Origin: Macrolepiota albuminosa
Taxonomy: Eukaryota > Basidiomycota > Agaricomycetes > Agaricales > Agaricaceae
DNA: 64,000 bases
Direction of reading: 5' to 3'
Assembly: GCA_027475525.1 (NCBI GenBank)
Contig: JAMWFC010000046.1
Location: forward strand, 1-64,000
Both the position numbers and the translations under genes were made by a program. Positions 56,117 through 64,000 of the stretch are shown piece after piece. Every line of letters begins with the position of its first letter. Position 1 is the first letter of the stretch. Under the pieces are notes generated by a model. It did no database searches and was not told the DNA's origin. It worked only from the letters and a program-made list of their open reading frames with translations.

Positions 56117-56854
56117 TGTCACGACCCCTCCCCTCCGGGCCCACCCCGGGACACCCCCGGAACACCCTCCGGGACCCTCCCTCCGACCCCACAGGACACG
56201 CCCCGCCATCACGACCGCCAACACCGCCATCACGCGCATCAAGGACCGCCATCAGCCGTCACCAGCCCCGATCAACGATCAGATCACGCGACTCGTGCCG
56301 GCCATCACGCATCACGCATCACGGCTCCATCCGCGCCAATTGATCGCGCGCCCCACACGCGCGATCCCGGTATACAGCCCCTGCCGCTACTCAATAACCC
56401 CCGGAACCCATCCCAGACACCCCGGAACCCCGAGACCCGGCCCCGTAGTACTTATAGTGTAGCTCCCTGTTGTATTCGGTAGTCTTGATATTGCATAACT
56501 GTTACTTTGGATATTGCGTGCCCCTTGTTTGACTGGTACGCCTCGTTTGGTACGCTTCGACTGGCACGCCTTGGTATTCGCGTGCTATAAGTTTGGTACG
56601 CACTTCGCGACTCTTAAGTTACTAACTTGGTCTCGTCTTAGAACCTCCAGTTCACGACTCGACCCCCTCTACCTCCCAGCCACTCTCATCCAAAACCCCC
56701 GGACTCTAGTCCCCTCTCCCGGGATTACCCTGTCCTCGTCTTGAACCCCGGAGTCCTAGCCCCGGAGTTCCAGACACCCGAGTATCCGTAGATCAAGTCC
56801 GCATTGTAAGGGCGTCGCTTTCCCGGAAAGCCCCCGATTCAGCGGAACCTGACA
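56117..56854 (+). repeat. Gypsy 5' LTR, 738 bp
   Basis: Begins TGTCACGACC and ends ACCTGACA, a TGTCA/TGACA inverted end pair. The right border is set by these ends and by gag starting 34 bp later. Rich in CpG. A diverged, CpG-poor relative is at 35250-35697. No convincing primer-binding site was recognised after 56854. Confidence 0.8.
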
Positions 56855-56887
56855 TAATATCAAGACTCTCTCCTTACACCGTTCTTG

Positions 56888-58498
56888 ATGGCTACGTATA
56901 CTCACACTTACTACCCCACCGGGTACCAGACCGACCCTTACGGACGCCCGGTACCCGACCACTACTCCGCACAGACCCCCCGCCCTGTCTACCCACCCCT
57001 CCCATACGAACCTCAGTACCTCCACCGCCACTGGGCCCCCGACCCATCCCTCTATGATCTGGGGCCCTCAGCCAGTTGGGCCCCTCCGCCCAACCTAGCC
57101 ATGGCACGACCCGTGGAGGTCCCCTCGTACCGGAGCATTCCCGGGGGCCTGCCGGAGACCCCTCCTGTACCCAGTGGGCCTCGCCCGATTCCCCCCAGCG
57201 AGGGCCCCTTTGCACCCACCCCCTACTACGGTTACCAGCGCCCCGTCCCCCAACCCCGAGAACCCCGAGGACCCCCCTACCCCGACTACCCCCCTCGTCA
57301 TTACCCGGCCGCCGCTCCACCCGCTCGAACCCCTCCCTTGCCAATGGGACGACAACGCCTCGAGGAGTATGAACGGCAACGGGACGAGATACTCCGCTCC
57401 CTCAGGATCTCACCGGAGGACTTCGCGCAACGGACAAGGACGCTGCTTGTGGAATTCGGGCACGACGACTTCGAAGGCACTCCGGAGGAATGGGCTCACT
57501 GCCTGGTCGAATTCGGGGATCGCCTCACGCGAGGAGAACTCCCGGAGCAAACCATGGTAAAGTATAGGCGCAATACGATCCTCCGGGAAGAATTACAGCA
57601 GCTGCTCGACGAAGTCCATGCGTCCCCCTCCCCTCGGCCCCTCAACGACCCCGCGGACCCAGGTCGCTCGATTCACATTCGATGGGAACCCCCGGAACCG
57701 GCCCCAGCAGTCCCGGCAACCCCCACGGTCCCCACTCCGGAGCAACGGCAACGGGAAGAACGGCAGAACGCCTCAGCCATACTACGGTCCCTCAACCCGA
57801 CGGGAGGCCTCTTCGATCAACCCGCTGCTCGCACGGTAGGCTTGTCAACTCGCCGCAGGGCTAACTCCGTTCCTAGTACCTTCGAGACCTGGGGACAGCC
57901 TCAAAGACCCCTGGAACCCCTCCCGCGAACAGACAACGCCCGACCCCCGGCCCCGACGAACCCCGGTAGAGCCCAGGTGGACACCCCTAGTACGGACGAC
58001 ACGCTATGCTACATTGACGAACTCACGCGCGACAACAACGAACAACGTCCCGCGCCCGCGCCCGCCCCGGCACCAGCACCGCCCACCACGTCCGCCCCGG
58101 CCCCTCCAGAACGCAACTTCTGCCACGATCCGCCACCCCACTTCGACCTATGGAACCCCCCGCGACCCCCAATGCAAGCCCGACCCTCCCGGATTGAACG
58201 CCCCCCACGCAACCCGGCACCCGACCCAGCACTTAACCCCCCTCCGCCCGACCCGACACCGCCGAACCCTCCCCAACCGCCTCCGCCACCCCCAGCTGAA
58301 CCTCGAGGACGACCCCCAGGCCCTCCCCCTCCGCCACTCCCTGCGTGGAGACCCGGGCCCCCTCCTGGCAGGAACGAACCCCCTTGGGACAACGGACCTC
58401 CTGGGCGTGGCCCCCCAGGTGAGCCACCCGGAGGAGGACCTCCCGGCGGGTGGGGCCCCGCCCTTGGTGCTTTTCCTCCTCAAGGAGGGGGGGGGTAA
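56888..58498 (+). CDS. Gypsy gag, N-terminal frame, 536 aa
   Basis: ATG 56888 follows the LTR. Residues 1-150 are rich in Pro and Tyr. A helical segment (RQRLEEYERQRDEILRSLR, then EEWAHCLVEFGDRLTRGELP) lies around 157-230. Residues 400-536 are a Pro/Gly tract. The frame ends TAA after nine Gs. Skipping one base there would lead straight into the capsid-like frame that follows, so this is probably the first half of one Gag. The TTG just before ATG is not needed as a start. Confidence 0.85.
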   Translation: MATYTHTYYPTGYQTDPYGRPVPDHYSAQTPRPVYPPLPYEPQYLHRHWAPDPSLYDLGPSASWAPPPNLAMARPVEVPSYRSIPGGLPETPPVPSGPRPIPPSEGPFAPTPYYGYQRPVPQPREPRGPPYPDYPPRHYPAAAPPARTPPLPMGRQRLEEYERQRDEILRSLRISPEDFAQRTRTLLVEFGHDDFEGTPEEWAHCLVEFGDRLTRGELPEQTMVKYRRNTILREELQQLLDEVHASPSPRPLNDPADPGRSIHIRWEPPEPAPAVPATPTVPTPEQRQREERQNASAILRSLNPTGGLFDQPAARTVGLSTRRRANSVPSTFETWGQPQRPLEPLPRTDNARPPAPTNPGRAQVDTPSTDDTLCYIDELTRDNNEQRPAPAPAPAPAPPTTSAPAPPERNFCHDPPPHFDLWNPPRPPMQARPSRIERPPRNPAPDPALNPPPPDPTPPNPPQPPPPPPAEPRGRPPGPPPPPLPAWRPGPPPGRNEPPWDNGPPGRGPPGEPPGGGPPGGWGPALGAFPPQGGGG

Positions 58499-59615
58499 TC
58501 ATTACTACTACTATTACAACGCTGGCCCCCCTCCCCGTAACGCTGCCGGACCGGACGACGCTCGCGACGCCCTCGCCCGCGAAGGACGTCTAGACATTCA
58601 GAAACCTGATGCGTTCACGGGCCGGGACCCCCGGAAATGGCGTACCTTCCTCACTCAGTGTCTTAATACGTTTCAGGCAAAGCCGCTCACGTTTCAGGTT
58701 GACAGCTCCCGGGTGGCCTTTGCCGCGTCGTACCTCCAGGGGATCGCCTTCGATCACTACACGGCCCTCATCCAGTTCGACCCCAACAACCCGGCACTCG
58801 CTCGCTGGCAAGCCTTCGTCGACGAGTTCTCCGGGAAATTCGGGATATACGACACCGTGGCCGAGGCCGAGGACAACCTCTTCAACCTCCGGATGCGCTC
58901 TGAAGAACGTTTCACTACCTTCATCGTACGTTTTGAAAAGGAAGCTTACGAGACAGGTTGGAATTACAGCGCCCTCCAGTACGCCCTCCGCCGCGCCCTC
59001 CCACAACGTATCAAGGACGTCCTCCGACTCGCCCCGAAACAACCCTCCTATGACGGATACAAGGCCCTCGTCATGCAGATCGACCAACGTTACTGGGAAG
59101 ACCGCAGCGAGTACTCGAACTCCCGACCCCCCTGGAACCCTAGAGGAGGACCCCCTTGGCCCTCCGGCGAAGCTCCCAACCCCCAAGGTCGAAACCCCGG
59201 TCCCCCCGCGTTCCCTGGCGGCCGACCCCCGGTGAGTCGCGGCCCGCCCAACGCTAACCCCGGCAGCGGCACCCGCCCCCAGGCCCAGCTCAACGCCGCC
59301 GTGGCCGCCCAAGACCCGGGCGACGCGCCAAGCCCCGAGGAACCCCCGGGAGACCCCGAAGACTTCGACTTCAACGACGAACGGGACGAGGAGGCCCTCC
59401 GAGCCAACCGGCTTCAAAAGAAGGGACGACCCTGGATCGAGGTCCCGACGGATGTGCAGGAACGACGGAGAAGGGAGGGCGTCTGCATACTCTGTGGTGA
59501 GAAAGATCATTTCATCTCCGAGTGCCCCAAACGACAGGTCATGGGACGTGCCACCTGGACCTTCGAAGGGGAGGACGCCACCTACGAGTATTCGGAAAAC
59601 GACCCGGCGATTTAG
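58497..59615 (+). CDS. Gypsy gag, capsid and zinc knuckle
   Basis: In a different frame from the first gag part, starting at the G run: a Tyr cluster, then the retrotransposon Gag domain (KPDAFTGRDPRKWRTFLTQC, ARWQAFVDEFSGKFG, LRMRSEERFTTFIVRFEKEA, YSALQYALRRALPQRIKDVL), a Pro/Gly linker, and the CCHC knuckle [14 protein letters not shown] (59483-59524) that packages RNA. It ends TAG at 59613-59615. No good start codon is present, so expression needs fusion to the upstream frame. The protease frame overlaps its end in the -1 frame. No classical slippery heptamer was found; GGAAAAC at about 59594-59600 is the nearest. Confidence 0.9.
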   Translation, partial: NHYYYYYNAGPPPRNAAGPDDARDALAREGRLDIQKPDAFTGRDPRKWRTFLTQCLNTFQAKPLTFQVDSSRVAFAASYLQGIAFDHYTALIQFDPNNPALARWQAFVDEFSGKFGIYDTVAEAEDNLFNLRMRSEERFTTFIVRFEKEAYETGWNYSALQYALRRALPQRIKDVLRLAPKQPSYDGYKALVMQIDQRYWEDRSEYSNSRPPWNPRGGPPWPSGEAPNPQGRNPGPPAFPGGRPPVSRGPPNANPGSGTRPQAQLNAAVAAQDPGDAPSPEEPPGDPEDFDFNDERDEEALRANRLQKKGRPWIEVPTDVQERRRREGVCILCGEKDHFISECPKRQVMGRATWTFEGEDATYEYSENDPAI

Positions 59616-60166
59616 ACCCGGAAGACGCCCTAAATCGCGGAATCGACCCCGACGTCTTCTCCACCCCGGTCTCACACCTTCGCTCTACGACACTCATACA
59701 GGACACCCTCACGGCTTACCTACCCTCCCACTCTTCGCACTCCCTCCTCCTCAAAACCCGCCTCACCCCCTCCGGAACCCCCCTCAACACCCTCGTCGAC
59801 AGTGGCGCCACCGACAACTTCATCGATGAAGCATGGTCTACCTTCGCCCCGGAACCCGCCCAGCGACTCCCGGTCCCGGTACGACTCTGCCTCTTCGACG
59901 GAGACGCCTCCACGGCGGGGGACATCACCCACTTCGTGCGTATACCCGTTACCTTCGCCAACGGACAGACTCACAACCTCCGGATGTTGATCACAAAACT
60001 CCACCCTTCCGCACCCCTGGTCTTAGGACTCCCGTGGCTCCGGGACACTAACCCCCGCATCGATTGGCGACACCTCACCCTTCGCCTGACCCAGGACCCG
60101 ACCCCCGACGACCAGCAACTCCCCTTCGACATCCCCCACTCCTCAAACACCTCACCCTTCGCCTGA
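59522..60166 (+). CDS. Gypsy aspartic protease, first domain
   Basis: Retropepsin core [15 protein letters not shown] (DSGAT at about 59798-59812), then [11 protein letters not shown] and the C-terminal hallmark [18 protein letters not shown]. Such proteases cleave Gag-Pol. The frame is -1 relative to gag. It ends at TGA 60164-60166 only because the 77-bp segment 60070-60147 is repeated; without one copy it would run on into the pol frame. Confidence 0.85.
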   Translation: MPQTTGHGTCHLDLRRGGRHLRVFGKRPGDLDPEDALNRGIDPDVFSTPVSHLRSTTLIQDTLTAYLPSHSSHSLLLKTRLTPSGTPLNTLVDSGATDNFIDEAWSTFAPEPAQRLPVPVRLCLFDGDASTAGDITHFVRIPVTFANGQTHNLRMLITKLHPSAPLVLGLPWLRDTNPRIDWRHLTLRLTQDPTPDDQQLPFDIPHSSNTSPFA

Positions 60167-60224
60167 CCCAGGACCCGACCCCCGACGACCAGCAACTCCC
60201 CTTCGACATCCCCCACTCCTCAAA
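60070..60224. repeat. Exact 77-bp tandem duplication in pol
   Basis: The unit CACCTCACCCTTCGCCTGAC… occurs at 60071-60147 and 60148-60224 without a difference (79 positions match at offset 77). Since 77 is not a multiple of three, it shifts the frame between the two protease domains. Confidence 0.95.
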
Positions 60225-60225
60225 C

Positions 60226-63200
60226 CCAACCCCGAAGGACCCCCCGGACGAGCCCTCACCACCCCCCGGACTCCAATCCCGCTCGTCCCGATCCTTCGTC
60301 ATCAATGCCAGGCTGGACGGCACCCCGGGACCGATATCGGCCCTTATCGACAGCGGAGCCACCGGGGTTTTCATCAGCGACGCCCTCGACCTCCCCCACG
60401 ACTCCCTCGACCAGCCCCTCCGCCTGCAGCGCCTCGACGGCACCCCCTCCTCCTCCGGCCCCATCCAAAGGTCTCACTCGGGACGCGTGACCCTGGACAA
60501 CAACTACGAGTTCACTTCCGACTTCCTGGTCACGCGACTTCACGAATCGACCCCGATGGTGCTGGGGCTACCCTGGCTGCGCGACACGAACCCCGACATC
60601 GATTGGAGGACGCTCACCATGACCTTCCCGGGACCCGAAGACCACCCCTCGACCGCCGTGCACCTCCGGGCCCTAGGGAACGACCCGACGCCCGACACCC
60701 CCGGGACGATCGACGGGCCCCCGACGCATGCACCACCCCTGCCCATCCGAGACCGCAAGGCCCCCGATCGACCCCCAAACATTCCTCGGAACAAGTACAA
60801 GGGGCCGAATTACCCCGGCCGGTCTCAGACGCGCATCACACCCGCTCCGGCCGATGATTCCGCAACACCGATCGACCCGAGCGCACTCGACATCAGGATC
60901 ATTGGGGCCGCCCCCTTCGCCCGCCTCATGAGGGATGGGACTCCCACGTTTCAGCTGCACACCTCGCCCTCTCTCCCGGAAGAACACCTACGAGGGGACG
61001 CCATTCCCCCGGAACAGAAAACCGAGGAGCAAATCCTCCGAGAAGTAGTTCCCCCGGAGTATCACGAGTTCGCTGACGTATTCTCCGAAGGAGACGCCAA
61101 GGAGATCCCCCCTCACCGCCCCTATGATCACACCATCGACCTCGAGGAAGGAGCCACCCCCCCTTTTGGCAAGGTCTACAACATGTCGGAGGTCGAACTC
61201 CGGGCTCTCAAGGACTACCTCGACGAAATGCTCGGTAAGGGATTCATCCGACCCTCCGCCTCCGCCGCCGGGGCCCCGGTTCTATTCGCCAAGAAGAAGG
61301 ACGGCTCGCTCCGACTCTGTGTCGACTACCGGGGACTCAACAAGATCACCAAGAAGAACCGCTACCCGCTCCCGCTCATCGGCGATCTGGTCGATCGACT
61401 TCGCAGTGCCAAGGTCTACACGAAAATCGACCTCCGCTCCGGTTACAACAACGTCCGCATCGCCCCGGGACACGAGTGGAAAACCGCGTTCCGCACGCGG
61501 TATGGTCTGTTTGAGTACCTTGTAATGCCTTTCGGAATGACTAACTCCCCCGCCACGTTCCAATACTTCATGAACGACATCTTCCACGACATGAGCGACG
61601 TCTTCGTGATCGTCTACCTGGACGACATCCTCATTTACTCCGACTCACCGGAGGATCACCAGAAGCATGTCCGGCAAGTCCTTGAACGCCTCCGGGAGCA
61701 CAACCTCCACGCCAAGCCCGAGAAGTGTTCATTCCATACGGAAGAGGTTGAGTACCTTGGCGTCATAGTATCCCCGAATGGCGTTCGCATGGACCCCCAC
61801 AAGGTCGAGGCCATCGTCAACTGGCCGCAGCCCCGGAACATCAAGGAAGTACAGTCTTTCTTGGGTTTCGCTAACTTTTACCGGAGGTTCATAGATAACT
61901 ACTCCGGTATCACGAAACCCCTCAACCGGCTCACGCGCAAGGACGTCGCCTGGAACTGGGACAGTAAGTGCCAGAGTGTCTTTAACCTGCTCAAGGAGGC
62001 TTTTACGACCGCCCCTGTACTCCGGCACTACGACCCGACCCTCCCGATTATCCTGGAATGCGACGCCTCCGACTACGCCATCGCCGGGATCCTCTCGCAG
62101 ATGGAACCTGACGGAGGGGAACCCCGGCCCGTTGCCTTCTACACCCGGTCCATGATCGACGCCGAGCTCAACTACGACATCTACGACAAGGAGCTCCTCG
62201 CCATCGTCGAAGCCTTCAAGCAATGGCGAGCCTACCTCGAGGGAGCCCGGCACCGGATCCAGGTCTACTCGGATCACAACAACCTGCAGTACTTCACCAC
62301 GACCAAGCAGCTTAGTCGACGACAGGCCCGATGGTCCGAGGTCCTCTCGGAATACGACTTCACGATCCAGTACCGCCCAGGACGACTCGGAGCCAAGCCC
62401 GATGCCCTCACCCGTCGACCAGACGTCTACCCCAAGAAGTCATTCGAGGCGGAACGCAATGCGTTCAATCATCGCGTGGTGATCCCTCCCGAACATCTGA
62501 ATGCCATACTGATCTTAAACGAGGAAGGGACCCTGAGTCAGATTCGCCGCGCCCCCCGAGACAAGTACTTCACCGATCACGACCCCCGCAACCCCCCTGA
62601 TGGAACCGACCGGGACCCCGCCTTCTCCCTGTCCCCCGACGAAAAACTCCTCCTCCGGGACGGCCGCATCTACGTCCCGGATCACGCCCGACTTCGCTAC
62701 GACGTCCTCCGTCAACACCACGACCACAAGCTCCGGGGACATCCTGGAATACGTAAGACCCTCCAGCTCATCTCCCGGACTTACTTTTGGCCAGGGTTGA
62801 AGAAGGACGTGACCCGTTACATTCGATCATGCGAGCCCTGCCTCCGGGCCAAGGTCCCCCGACACCGACCGTACGGACTCCTGAAACCCCTGCCGGTCGG
62901 ACGACGCCCCTGGTCCTCAATATCTCTGGACCACATCGTCGAGCTCCCGGAATCTGAAGGGTTCGATGCTATTCTCGTCGTTGTGTGCAGGCTGACCAAA
63001 CAGGGCATCTTCCTACCCTGCCACACCACGGATACCGCCCCGGACTTCGCCCAGCTGTTCCTCGAGCACGTCTTCGCCAAACATGGGCTCCCGGACGACA
63101 TCGTCTCCGACCGTGGCCCTCTCTTCGTGTCCAAGTTTTGGACTTCCCTGTGTAAGGCACTTGAAGTAAAAACTAACCTCTCTACCGCCTACCACCCCGA

Positions 63201-63999
63201 AACCGACGGCCAAACCGAAAGGGTCAACCAGTCCCTCGAGCAGTACCTCCGGCTGTACGTCAACTACTTGCAGGACGACTGGCGCGCCGAGCTCCCCCTG
63301 GCCGAGTTCACCTACAACAACACGCCACACTCTGCCACCGGGGTATCACCCTTCTTTGCCAACAAGGGATACCACCCTCGACTGATGCTCTCGCTCCGGG
63401 ACATCCCGTCGCACGCCGCCCACGAGGTCGCCCGGGACCTCCAATCCCTTCACAAGTTTCTCCGGGAAGAGATCGACATCGCGAACCGGGCCTACGTGAA
63501 ACACGCCGACCGGAAACGGGAAGACACCCCCGACTGGGCCCCCGGGACAAAGGTATGGTTAGATCGACGACACCTCCGCACCCGCCGGCCCTCCCCAAAA
63601 CTCAATCACAAGCGTCTCGGCCCGTTCAAAATATTGAAGAAGGTCTCATCCCACGCCTACAAAATCGAGCTCCCCCCGGGACTAAAAGGTCTGCACCCGG
63701 TATTCCACGTCCGCCTCCTGGAACGACACCCCCCGGATCCTTTCCCCGAACGGCGCCCCGAGCCCCCTCCCCCGGTCGAGGTCGAGGACGAGTACCACTA
63801 CGAAGTCGAAGACATCCTCGACTCCCGGAACATTCGTGGACGACCCCACTTCCTCGTACGGTGGAAGGGATACGGCCCGGAAGACGACACTTGGGAACCG
63901 CGCCGAAACCTCGATGGCGCCCCCGACAAACTCCGGAACTACCAACAACGGCACCCGGGGAACGACCTTCCCGGGCGCAGGACTCACAGACGGCAGTAG
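60226..63999 (+). CDS. Gypsy pol: second protease, RT, RNase H, integrase, chromodomain
   Basis: The frame is open from before 60226 to TAG 63997-63999. Order: a second retropepsin ([14 protein letters not shown] near 60345, [18 protein letters not shown] near 60560); reverse transcriptase ([25 protein letters not shown], active-site YLDD at about 61615); RNase H ([33 protein letters not shown]); integrase with an HHCC zinc part ([10 protein letters not shown] … CEPCLRAK) and D-D-E core ([22 protein letters not shown]); a GPF segment (RLGPFKILK); and a chromodomain ([33 protein letters not shown], about 63796-63915), which targets chromoviruses to heterochromatin. All catalytic residues that I can check are present. 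Confidence 0.95.
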   Translation, partial: PTPKDPPDEPSPPPGLQSRSSRSFVINARLDGTPGPISALIDSGATGVFISDALDLPHDSLDQPLRLQRLDGTPSSSGPIQRSHSGRVTLDNNYEFTSDFLVTRLHESTPMVLGLPWLRDTNPDIDWRTLTMTFPGPEDHPSTAVHLRALGNDPTPDTPGTIDGPPTHAPPLPIRDRKAPDRPPNIPRNKYKGPNYPGRSQTRITPAPADDSATPIDPSALDIRIIGAAPFARLMRDGTPTFQLHTSPSLPEEHLRGDAIPPEQKTEEQILREVVPPEYHEFADVFSEGDAKEIPPHRPYDHTIDLEEGATPPFGKVYNMSEVELRALKDYLDEMLGKGFIRPSASAAGAPVLFAKKKDGSLRLCVDYRGLNKITKKNRYPLPLIGDLVDRLRSAKVYTKIDLRSGYNNVRIAPGHEWKTAFRTRYGLFEYLVMPFGMTNSPATFQYFMNDIFHDMSDVFVIVYLDDILIYSDSPEDHQKHVRQVLERLREHNLHAKPEKCSFHTEEVEYLGVIVSPNGVRMDPHKVEAIVNWPQPRNIKEVQSFLGFANFYRRFIDNYSGITKPLNRLTRKDVAWNWDSKCQSVFNLLKEAFTTAPVLRHYDPTLPIILECDASDYAIAGILSQMEPDGGEPRPVAFYTRSMIDAELNYDIYDKELLAIVEAFKQWRAYLEGARHRIQVYSDHNNLQYFTTTKQLSRRQARWSEVLSEYDFTIQYRPGRLGAKPDALTRRPDVYPKKSFEAERNAFNHRVVIPPEHLNAILILNEEGTLSQIRRAPRDKYFTDHDPRNPPDGTDRDPAFSLSPDEKLLLRDGRIYVPDHARLRYDVLRQHHDHKLRGHPGIRKTLQLISRTYFWPGLKKDVTRYIRSCEPCLRAKVPRHRPYGLLKPLPVGRRPWSSISLDHIVELPESEGFDAILVVVCRLTKQGIFLPCHTTDTAPDFAQLFLEHVFAKHGLPDDIVSDRGPLFVSKFWTSLCKALEVKTNLSTAYHPETDGQTERVNQSLEQYLRLYVNYLQDDWRAELPLAEFTYNNTPHSATGVSPFFANKGYHPRLMLSLRDIPSHAAHEVARDLQSLHKFLREEIDIANRAYVKHADRKREDTPDWAPGTKVWLDRRHLRTRRPSPKLNHKRLGPFKILKKVSSHAYKIELPPGLKGLHPVFHVRLLERHPPDPFPERRPEPPPPVEVEDEYHYEVEDILDSRNIRGRPHFLVRWKGYGPEDDTWEPRRNLDGAPDKLRNYQQRHPGNDLPGRRTHRRQ

Positions 64000-64000
64000 T

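Larger units (their letters stand above)
56117..64000 (+). mobile_element. Ty3/Gypsy chromovirus, 3' end beyond the window
   Basis: 5' LTR (56117-56854), gag, two protease domains, reverse transcriptase, RNase H, integrase and a C-terminal chromodomain, in this order on the plus strand. The pol frame ends at 63999, one base before the window edge, so the 3' LTR and target duplication cannot be seen. Sequence is GC- and CpG-rich, unlike the AT-rich gene it entered, so it is young. Frames are separated at a 9-G run (58487-58495), at the gag/protease overlap and at a 77-bp exact duplication (60070-60224). If the first and last are sequence errors, the element would have an ordinary gag / pol arrangement with one frameshift. 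Confidence 0.95.

Noticed and set aside
56885..56887. TTG just before the gag ATG as the start
   Set aside because: The ATG at 56888 directly follows and is the normal start; TTG starts are not expected here.
59594..59600. GGAAAAC as a programmed -1 slippery site at the end of gag
   Set aside because: It does not fit the X-XXY-YYZ rule and no pseudoknot could be shown; left as a mere possibility.
58590..59675. Minus-strand frame of 361 codons across the gypsy gag
   Set aside because: Shadow of a GC-rich coding strand that has clear capsid and zinc-knuckle motifs.
1..64000. CRISPR arrays, bacterial operons, tRNA or rRNA genes
   Set aside because: Nothing of the kind was seen; gene structure is that of a spliced basidiomycete genome.

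Overview
The window looks like nuclear DNA of a mushroom-forming basidiomycete (Agaricomycetes). The reasons are short introns of about 50 bp with GT..AG ends and CTAAC/CTAAG branch sites, gene families typical of that class (F-box, BTB/POZ, Zn(II)2Cys6 factors of the CRFLKIKCDG type, Kre6/Skn1 glucan proteins, DUF5923-like proteins), and a heavy load of Copia, Ty3/Gypsy and Pif1/Helitron-type elements. There is one assembly gap of exactly 100 N (43639-43738). I saw no rRNA, tRNA or CRISPR.

Layout. 1-5.7 kb: a uricase fragment, then a spliced coiled-coil/zinc-finger gene. 5739-11345: a complete, recent Copia retrotransposon on the minus strand, with apparently identical 377-bp LTRs and a GACTA target duplication. 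11.8-26.5 kb: mostly decayed host genes (F-box, Kre6/Skn1, a Zn2Cys6 factor, a second uricase fragment, an AIF-like oxidoreductase), with one disordered-protein gene at 15.3 kb and a solo Copia LTR at 24.6 kb. 26.9-31.8 kb: two plausible host genes on the minus strand around a DUF5923-like fragment. 31.8-39.7 kb: an AT-rich, CpG-poor repeat block with a Pif1/Helitron-type helicase relic carrying a 935-bp insertion, a gypsy LTR relic, a gypsy reverse-transcriptase relic and a second solo Copia LTR. 40.8-42.1 kb: an open host gene. 42.8-56.1 kb: another AT-rich block with a BTB pseudogene holding two inverted near-identical solo LTRs, a possible TET/JBP-like pseudogene, Hsp104 and H+-ATPase shards, and a multi-exon gene whose 3' end is built from tandem exon-intron units. 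56117-64000: a GC-rich Ty3/Gypsy chromovirus, cut by the window edge before its 3' LTR, that appears to have inserted into that gene.

How it fits together. This is a transposon-rich region where host genes are broken by frameshifts, nonsense codons and insertions. Old repeats have lost nearly all CpG, as expected from methylation followed by deamination, while the young gypsy keeps it. The most interesting signals are: two LTR stem-loops whose pairing is kept by compensatory changes between three Copia-type LTRs; a gypsy pol with two consecutive aspartic-protease domains; the tandem exon-intron array; and two exact 77-bp tandem duplications, which look more like an assembly artefact (k = 77) than biology. 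One of them is what splits the gypsy protease from its pol frame.
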